In this document: positions 34,401-43,400 of the stretch, piece after piece
Layout of the letters: every line of letters begins with the position of its first letter
How positions within the stretch are numbered: position 1 is the first letter of the stretch
DNA from: Theodoxus fluviatilis
Taxonomy: Eukaryota > Mollusca > Gastropoda > Cycloneritida > Neritidae
NCBI GenBank assembly: GCA_034096865.1
Contig: JAWQFJ010028243.1
Location: 16,400 to 80,399, forward strand
DNA: 64,000 bases
Direction: 5' to 3'
Translations under genes and position numbers: made by a program
The notes under the pieces: generated by a model
Seen by the model: the letters and a program-made list of their open reading frames with translations, nothing else
Databases searched by the model: none
What the model was told of the DNA's origin: nothing

Positions 34401-37400
34401 CAACACGCACACGGCAATTCGTATCATTCAGTGACAGCGCACGATTATACACAGCACACAACTACCACTCACAGGCTACAGCTGACACAAGTGTACCACA
34501 CAGAACCAACATACACCACTCGGTTCAACATAGAAGTCATTCAAACTGTGACTGATTATTTGGTTTTTTTGTGAGGTACTGTGATCCTGTATTTGCCTCT
34601 TATTGTTGTGGACATGTCGATTTGTAGTTGTGTGTGAGTTGCCTGTTGTGTTGTTAGGTATAGCTTGTTAGCTGTGTCCTGGGTAGCCTGATGGCTTGTG
34701 TTTGTTTGTGTGATGTCTCGTCGTTTTGATCCTGTTAAGCCTGTATTGAGTTGTTAGTGGTGTTGTTTGTCACGTGTGTGTCCTGTAGGGCACTTAAGTG
34801 CGTGTTGCTTTGTGTGTTGTGCTGTGTGTCCTTGTACGTCCTTGTGAGATGGCGTGTTGTGTGTTGTGTGTACTCGTGGGTCCGGATAGAGCCTGGGGTG
34901 TGTGTTTGTGTGTTGGGTTTACGTCGTTTTCCCTGTAGCCCTGAGTGTTGGTGTTTTGTTGTGTTGTACTGTGGGTCCTGTAGCCCTAGAGTTGGTGTTG
35001 TGTGTGTTTGTGTACTGTGTCCCTGTTTGCCGTGAGGTGGTGGTTGTGTTGTGTTGCTGTGTCCTGTAGCCTGACGTGGTGCTGGTGCTGGTTGTGTTCT
35101 GACTGTGTCCTGTAGCCTGAGTGAGTGTGTGTTGCCGGTGTGTGGAGCTGGCTTGGTCCGAACTAGCACTCGAGTGCGTAAGTTAGATAGCGCTTGTGTG
35201 TACTGTGTCCTGTAGCCTGAGTGGTGTTGTGTGTGTGTACTGTGTCCTGTAGCCTGAGTGGTGTTGTGTGTGTGTACTGTGTCCTGTAGCCTGAGTGGTG
35301 TTGTGTGTGTGTACTGTGTCCTGTAGCCTGAGTGGTGTTGTGTGTGTGTACTGTGTCCTGTAGCCTGAGTGGTGTTGTGTGTGTGTACTGTGTCCTGTAG
35401 CCTGAGTGGTGTTGTGTGTGTGTACTGTGTCCTGTAGCCTGAGTGGTGTTGTGTGTGTGTACTGTGTCCTGTAGCCTGAGTGGTGTTGTGTGTGTGTACT
35501 GTGTCCTGTAGCCTGAGTGGTGTTGTGTGTGTGTACTGTGTCCTGTAGCCTGAGTGGTGTTGTGTGTGTGTACTGTGTCCTGTAGCCTGAGTGGTGTTGT
35601 GTGTGTGTACTGTGTCCTGTAGCCTGAGTGGTGTTGTGTGTGTGTACTGTGTCCTGTAGCCTGAGTGGTGTTGTGTGTGTGTACTGTGTCCTGTAGCCTG
35701 AGTGGTGTTGTGTGTGTGTACTGTGTCCTGTAGCCTGAGTGGTGTTGTGTGTGTGTACTGTGTCCTGTAGCCTGAGTGGTGTTGTGTGTGTGTACTGTGT
35801 CCTGTAGCCTGAGTGGTGTTGTGTGTGTGTACTGTGTCCTGTAGCCTGAGTGGTGTTGTGTGTGTGTACTGTGTCCTGTAGCCTGAGTGGTGTTGTGTGT
35901 GTGTACTGTGTCCTGTAGCCTGAGTGGTGTTGTGTGTGTGTACTGTGTCCTGTAGCCTGAGTGGTGTTGTGTGTGTGTACTGTGTCCTGTAGCCTGAGTG
36001 GTGTTGTGTGTGTGTACTGTGTCCTGTAGCCTGAGTGGTGTTGTGTGTGTGTACTGTGTCCTGTAGCCTGAGTGGTGTTGTGTGTGTGTACTGTGTCCTG
36101 TAGCCTGAGTGGTGTTGTGTGTGTGTACTGTGTCCTGTAGCCTGAGTGGTGTTGTGTGTGTGTACTGTGTCCTGTAGCCTGAGTGGTGTTGTGTGTGTGT
36201 ACTGTGTCCTGTAGCCTGAGTGGTGTTGTGTGTGTGTGTACTGTGTCCTGTAGCCTGAGTGGTGTTGTGTGTGTGTACTGTGTCCTGTAGCCTGAGTGGT
36301 GTTGTGTGTGTGTACTGTGTCCTGTAGCCTGAGTGGTGTTGTGTGTGTGTACTGTGTCCTGTAGCCTGAGTGGTGTTGTGTGTGTGTACTGTGTCCTGTA
36401 GCCTGAGTGGTGTTGTGTGTGTGTACTGTGTCCTGTAGCCTGAGTGGTGTTGTGTGTGTGTACTGTGTCCTGTAGCCTGAGTGGTGTTGTGTGTGTGTAC
36501 TGTGTCCTGTAGCCTGAGTGGTGTTGTGTGTGTGTACTGTGTCCTGTAGCCTGAGTGGTGTTGTGTGTGTGTACTGTGTCCTGTAGCCTGAGTGGTGTTG
36601 TGTGTGTGTACTGTGTCCTGTAGCCTGAGTGGTGTTGTGTGTGTGTACTGTGTCCTGTAGCCTGAGTGGTGTTGTGTGTGTGTACTGTGTCCTGTAGCCT
36701 GAGTGGTGTTGTGTGTGTGTACTGTGTCCTGTAGCCTGAGTGGTGTTGTGTGTGTGTACTGTGTCCTGTAGCCTGAGTGGTGTTGTGTGTGTGTACTGTG
36801 TCCTGTAGCCTGAGTGGTGTTGTGTGTGTGTACTGTGTCCTGTAGCCTGAGTGGTGTTGTGTGTGTGTACTGTGTCCTGTAGCCTGAGTGGTGTTGTGTG
36901 TGTGTACTGTGTCCTGTAGCCTGAGTGGTGTTGTGTGTGTGTACTGTGTCCTGTAGCCTGAGTGGTGTTGTGTGTGTGTACTGTGTCCTGTAGCCTGAGT
37001 GGTGTTGTGTGTGTGTACTGTGTCCTGTAGCCTGAGTGGTGTTGTGTGTGTGTGTACTGTGTCCTGTAGCCTGAGTGGTGTTGTGTGTGTGTACTGTGTC
37101 CTGTAGCCTGAGTGGTGTTGTGTGTGTGTGTGGACTGTGTCCTGTAGCCTGAGTGGTGTTGTGTGTGTGTACTGTGTCCTGTAGCCTGAGTGGTGTTGTG
37201 TGTGTGTACTGTGTCCTGTAGCCTGAGTGGTGTTGTGTGTGTGTACTGTGTCCTGTAGCCTGAGTGGTGTTGTGTGTGTGTACTGTGTCCTGTAGCCTGA
37301 GTGGTGTTGTGTGTGTGTACTGTGTCCTGTAGCCTGAGTGGTGTTGTGTGTGTGTACTGTGTCCTGTAGCCTGAGTGGTGTTGTGTGTGTGTACTGTGTC

Positions 37401-40400
37401 CTGTAGCCTGAGTGGTGTTTGTGTGTGTGTACTGTGTCCTGTAGCCTGAGTGGTGTTGTGTGTGTGTACTGTGTCCTGTAGCCTGAGTGGTGTTGTGTGT
37501 GTGTACTGTGTCCTGTAGCCTGAGTGGTGTTGTGTGTGTGTACTGTGTCCTGTAGCCTGAGTGGTGTTGTGTGTGTGTACTGTGTCCTGTAGCCTGAGTG
37601 GTGTTGTGTGTGTGTACTGTGTCCTGTAGCCTGAGTGGTGTTGTGTGTGTGTACTGTGTCCTGTAGCCTGAGTGGTGTTGTGTGTGTGTACTGTGTCCTG
37701 TAGCCTGAGTGGTGTTGTGTGTGTGTACTGTGTCCTGTAGCCTGAGTGGTGTTGTGTGTGTGTACTGTGTCCTGTAGCCTGAGTGGTTGTGTGTGTGTAC
37801 TGTGTCCTGTAGCCTGAGTGGTGTTGTGTGTGTGTACTGTGTCCTGTAGCCTGAGTGGTGTTGTGTGTGTGTACTGTGTCCTGTAGCCTGAGTGGTGTTG
37901 TGTGGTGCTGTCTACTGTGTTTTGTGTGTACTGTGTCCTGTAGCCTGAGTGGTGTTGTGTGTGTGTACTGTGTCCCTGTAGCCTGAGTGGTGTTGTGTGT
38001 GTGTACTGTGTCCTGAAGCCTGAGTGGTTGTTGTGTTTGTGTACTGTGTCCTGTAGCCTGAGTGGTGTTGTGTGTGTGTACTGTGTCCTGTAGCCTGAGT
38101 GGTGTTGTGTGTGTGTACTGTGTCCTGTAGCCTGAGTGGTGTTGTGTGTGTGTACTGTGTCCTGTAGCCTGAGTGGTGTTGTGTGTGTGTACTGTGTCCT
38201 GTAGCCTGAGTGGTGTTGTGTGTGTGTACTGTGTCCTGTAGCCTGAGTGGTGTTGTGTGTGTGTACTGTGTCCTGTAGCCTGAGTGGTGTTGTGTGTGTG
38301 TACTGTGTCCTGTAGCCTGAGTGGTGTTGTGTGTGTGTACTGTGTCCTGTAGCCTGAGTGGTGTTGTGTGTGTGTACTGTGTCCTGTAGCCTGAGTGGTG
38401 TTGTGTGTGTGTACTGTGTCCTGTAGCCTGAGTGGTGTTGTGTGTGTGTACTGTGTCCTGTAGCCTGAGTGGTGTTGTGTGTGTGTACTGTGTCCTGTAG
38501 CCTGAGTGGTGTTGTGTGTGTGTACTGTGTCCTGTAGCCTGAGTGGTGTTGTGTGTGTGTACTGTGTCCTGTAGCCTGAGTGGTGTTGTGTGTGTGTACT
38601 GTGTCCTGTAGCCTGAGTGGTGTTGTGTGTGTGTACTGTGTCCTGTAGCCTGAGTGGTGTTGTGTGTGTGTACTGTGTCCTGTAGCCTGAGTGGTGTTGT
38701 GTGTGTGTACTGTGTCCTGTAGCCTGAGTGGTGTTGTGTGTGTGTGTACTGTGTCCTGTAGCCTGAGTGGTGTTGTGTGTGTGTACTGTGTCCTGTAGCC
38801 TGAGTGGTGTTGTGTGTGTGTACTGTGTCCTGTAGCCTGAGTGGTGTTGTGTGTGTGTACTGTGTCCTGTAGCCTGAGTGGTGTTGTGTGTGTGTACTGT
38901 GTCCTGTAGCCTGAGTGGTGTTGTGTGTGTGTACTGTGTCCTGTAGCCTGAGTGGTGTTGTGTGTGTGTACTGTGTCCTGTAGCCTGAGTGGTGTTGTGT
39001 GTGTGTACTGTGTCCTGTAGCCTGAGTGGTGTTGTGTGTGTGTACTGTGTCCTGTAGCCTGAGTGGTGTTGTGTGTGTGTACTGTGTCCTGTAGCCTGAG
39101 TGGTGTTGTGTGTGTGTACTGTGTCCTGTAGCCTGAGTGGTGTTGTGTGTGTGTACTGTGTCCTGTAGCCTGAGTGGTGTTGTGTGTGTGTACTGTGTCC
39201 TGTAGCCTGAGTGGTGTTGTGTGTGTGTACTGTGTCCTGTAGCCTGAGTGGTGTTGTGTGTGTGTACTGTGTCCTGTAGCCTGAGTGGTGTTGTGTGTGT
39301 GTACTGTGTCCTGTAGCCTGAGTGGTGTTGTGTGTGTGTACTGTGTCCTGTAGCCTGAGTGGTGTTGTGTGTGTGTACTGTGTCCTGTAGCCTGAGTGGT
39401 GTTGTGTGTGTGTACTGTGTCCTGTAGCCTGAGTGGTGTTGTGTGTGTGTACTGTGTCCTGTAGCCTGAGTGGTGTTGTGTGTGTGTACTGTGTCCTGTA
39501 GCCTGAGTGGTGTTGTGTGTGTGTACTGTGTCCTGTAGCCTGAGTGGTGTTGTGTGTGTGTACTGTGTCCTGTAGCCTGAGTGGTGTTGTGTGTGTGTAC
39601 TGTGTCCTGTAGCCTGAGTGGTGTTGTGTGTGTGTACTGTGTCCTGTAGCCTGAGTGGTGTTGTGTGTGTGTACTGTGTCCTGTAGCCTGAGTGGTGTTG
39701 TGTGTGTGTACTGTGTCCTGTAGCCTGAGTGGTGTTGTGTGTGTGTACTGTGTCCTGTAGCCTGAGTGGTGTTGTGTGTGTGTACTGTGTCCTGTAGCCT
39801 GAGTGGTGTTGTGTGTGTGTACTGTGTCCTGTAGCCTGAGTGGTGTTGTGTGTGTGTACTGTGTCCTGTAGCCTGAGTGGTGTTGTGTGTGTGTACTGTG
39901 TCCTGTAGCCTGAGTGGTGTTGTGTGTGTGTACTGTGTCCTGTAGCCTGAGTGGTGTTGTGTGTGTGTACTGTGTCCTGTAGCCTGAGTGGTGTTGTGTG
40001 TGTGTACTGTGTCCTGTAGCCTGAGTGGTGTTGTGTGTGTGTACTGTGTCCTGTAGCCTGAGTGGTGTTGTGTGTGTGTACTGTGTCCTGTAGCCTGAGT
40101 GGTGTTGTGTGTGTGTACTGTGTCCTGTAGCCTGAGTGGTGTTGTGTGTGTGTACTGTGTCCTGTAGCCTGAGTGGTGTTGTGTGTGTGTACTGTGTCCT
40201 GTAGCCTGAGTGGTGTTGTGTGTGTGTACTGTGTCCTGTAGCCTGAGTGGTGTTGTGTGTGTGTACTGTGTCCTGTAGCCTGAGTGGTGTTGTGTGTGTG
40301 TACTGTGTCCTGTAGCCTGAGTGGTGTTGTGTGTGTGTACTGTGTCCTGTAGCCTGAGTGGTGTTGTGTGTGTGTACTGTGTCCTGTAGCCTGAGTGGTG

Positions 40401-43400
40401 TTGTGTGTGTGTACTGTGTCCTGTAGCCTGAGTGGTGTTGTGTGTGTGTACTGTGTCCTGTAGCCTGAGTGGTGTTGTGTGTGTGTACTGTGTCCTGTAG
40501 CCTGAGTGGTGTTGTGTGTGTGTACTGTGTCCTGTAGCCTGAGTGGTGTTGTGTGTGTGTACTGTGTCCTGTAGCCTGAGTGGTGTTGTGTGTGTGTACT
40601 GTGTCCTGTAGCCTGAGTGGTGTTGTGTGTGTGTACTGTGTCCTGTAGCCTGAGTGGTGTTGTGTGTGTGTACTGTGTCCTGTAGCCTGAGTGGTGTTGT
40701 GTGTGTGTACTGTGTCCTGTAGCCTGAGTGGTGTTGTGTGTGTGTACTGTGTCCTGTAGCCTGAGTGGTGTTGTGTGTGTGTACTGTGTCCTGTAGCCTG
40801 AGTGGTGTTGTGTGTGTGTACTGTGTCCTGTAGCCTGAGTGGTGTTGTGTGTGTGTACTGTGTCCTGTAGCCTGAGTGGTGTTGTGTGTGTGTACTGTGT
40901 CCTGTAGCCTGAGTGGTGTTGTGTGTGTGTACTGTGTCCTGTAGCCTGAGTGGTGTTGTGTGTGTGTACTGTGTCCTGTAGCCTGAGTGGTGTTGTGTGT
41001 GTGTACTGTGTCCTGTAGCCTGAGTGGTGTTGTGTGTGTGTACTGTGTCCTGTAGCCTGAGTGGTGTTGTGTGTGTGTACTGTGTCCTGTAGCCTGAGTG
41101 GTGTTGTGTGTGTGTACTGTGTCCTGTAGCCTGAGTGGTGTTGTGTGTGTGTACTGTGTCCTGTAGCCTGAGTGGTGTTGTGTGTGTGTACTGTGTCCTG
41201 TAGCCTGAGTGGTGTTGTGTGTGTGTGTACTGTGTCCTGTAGCCTGAGTGGTGTTGTGTGTGTGTACTGTGTCCTGTAGCCTGAGTGGTGTTGTGTGTGT
41301 GTACTGTGTCCTGTAGCCTGAGTGGTGTTGTGTGTGTGTACTGTGTCCTGTAGCCTGAGTGGTGTTGTGTGTGTGTACTGTGTCCTGTAGCCTGAGTGGT
41401 GTTGTGTGTGTGTACTGTGTCCTGTAGCCTGAGTGGTGTGTGTGTGTGTGTACTGTGTCCTGTAGCCTGAGTGGTGTTGTGTGTGTGTACTGTGTCCTGT
41501 AGCCTGAGTGGTGTTGTGTGTGTGTGTGTGTACTGTGTCCTGTAGCCTGAGTGGTGTTGTGTGTGTGTGCTGTGTCCTGTAGCCTGAGTGGTGTTGTGTG
41601 TGTGTACTGTGTCCTGTAGCCTGAGTGGTGTGTGCGTGTGTGTACTGTGTCCTGTAACCTGAGTGGTGTTGTGTGTGTGTACTGTGTCCTGTAGCCTGAG
41701 TGGTGTTGTGTGTGTGTACTGTGTCCTGTAGCCTGAGTGGTGTTGTGTGTGTGTACTGTGTCCTGTAGCCTGAGTGGTGCTGTGTGTGTGTACTGTGTCC
41801 TGTAGCCTGAGTTGTGTTGTGTGTGTGTACTGTGTCCTGTAGCCTGAGTGGTGTTGTGTGTGTGTACTGTGTCCTGTAGCCTGAGTGGTGTGTGTGTGTA
41901 CTGTGTCCTGTAGCCTGAGTGGTGCTGTGTGTGTGTACTGTGTCCTGTAGCCTGAGTGGTGTTGTGTGTGTGTACTGTGTCCTGTTGCCTGAGTGGTGTT
42001 GTGTGTGTGTACTGTGTCCTGTAGCCTGAGTGGTGTTGTGTGTGTGTACTGTGTCCTGTAGCCTGAGTGGTGTTGTGTGTGTGTACTGTGTCCTGTAGCC
42101 TGAGTGGTGTTGTGTGTGTGTACTGTGTCCTGTAGCCTGAGTGGTGTGTGCGTGTGTGTGCTGTGTCCTGTAGCCTGAGTGGTGTTGTGTGTGTGTACTG
42201 TGTCCTGTAGCCTGAGTGGTGTTGTGTGTGTGTACTGTAGCCTGACTGTGTCCTGTAGCCTGAGTGGTGTGTGTGTACTGTGTCCTGTAGCCTGAGTGGT
42301 GTTGTGTGTGTGTGTGTACTGTGTCCTGTAGCCTGAGTGGTGTTGTGTGTGTGTACTGTGTCCTGTAGCCTGAGTGGTGTTGTGTGTGTGTGCTGTGTCC
42401 TGTAGCCTGAGTGGTGTTGTGTGTGTGTGTGGCAGGAGATGTCCAGCAGTCCCAGCAAGACCGTGGAGCGCGTGTATTGTGTCCTGTAGCCTGAGTGGTG
42501 TTGTGTGTATGTGGCAGGAGATGTCCAGCACTCCCAGCAAGGCGGTGGAGCGCGTGTACTGTGGCCACCTCTACCACAATGGCTGTCTGGACACCTACAT
42601 GAAAACACCGCCCTTCATCGGTATGTCCCCCAGTGGGTTGGGGGTAAGAACTGACCCACCCTGTCTCCCTACCTGATTCATAAAAGGCATATAACTAGGG
42701 AAACTGTGGCTTCACTTGCTCTTACAGTAATCTGCTCTCCTTATTTTTCATGATCAGTGGCCTTAAACACAGGCTGATGAGCTTTTAGCTCATACAGGCT
42801 GATGGGCTTCACACTCAAACATTCATTCATTCATTCATTCATTCATTCATTCATTCATTCATTCATTCATTCATTCATTCATTCAATTATTCATTCATTC
42901 ATTCATTCATTCATGCATTTGTTTGGTAGGTAGTCAGTCCCCTCCCTGTCATGCTGGTGTCTCCTCTATGAAGACAGCACCCTTCCAACATAGGAAACGC
43001 TCTCTTAGTCAGCCTGCCATTGGTTCCTTGCAGCACCGTCCCTCACTGTCCAATGCTGGAGTAGCTAGCAAGTGGCACCAGAAGTAAGGTGCTTGGAGAT
43101 GGGAGGATGGGGTTGCAAAAGTTACCTCCCTTATCTGTGTTTCGCAAGGAGCCATTTCAGTACTTGTCAGTGAAGGCTGTTTTTAGCTGGGCAAACTCTC
43201 GGCCTCTGAACCAGGTTGGCCCCTGAACCAGGTCGGCCCCTGAACCAGGTTGGCCCCTGAACCAGGTTGGCCCCTGAACCAGGTCGGCCCCTGAACCAGG
43301 TTGGCCCCTGAACCAGGTTGGCCCCTGAACCAGGTCGGCCCCTGAACCAGGTTGGCCCCTGAACCAGGTTGACCCCTGAATCAGGTTGGCCCCTGAACCA

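Noticed and set aside
31347..34555. Reading the inverted block as an ancient inversion
   Set aside because: Error density, the N run and near-perfect units on both sides fit an unpolished or chimeric read better; kept only as an assembly concern.
35191..42435. CRISPR-like array
   Set aside because: Repeats are directly adjacent without unique spacers and lie in a eukaryotic intron.
35163..42608. Minus-strand open frames of about 1540 to 2480 codons rich in His, Thr, Gln
   Set aside because: They follow a 37-bp period in which all three frames are open and cycle with a 37-residue period. The sense strand there is an intron of gene 1, and no start context or non-repeat domain exists.
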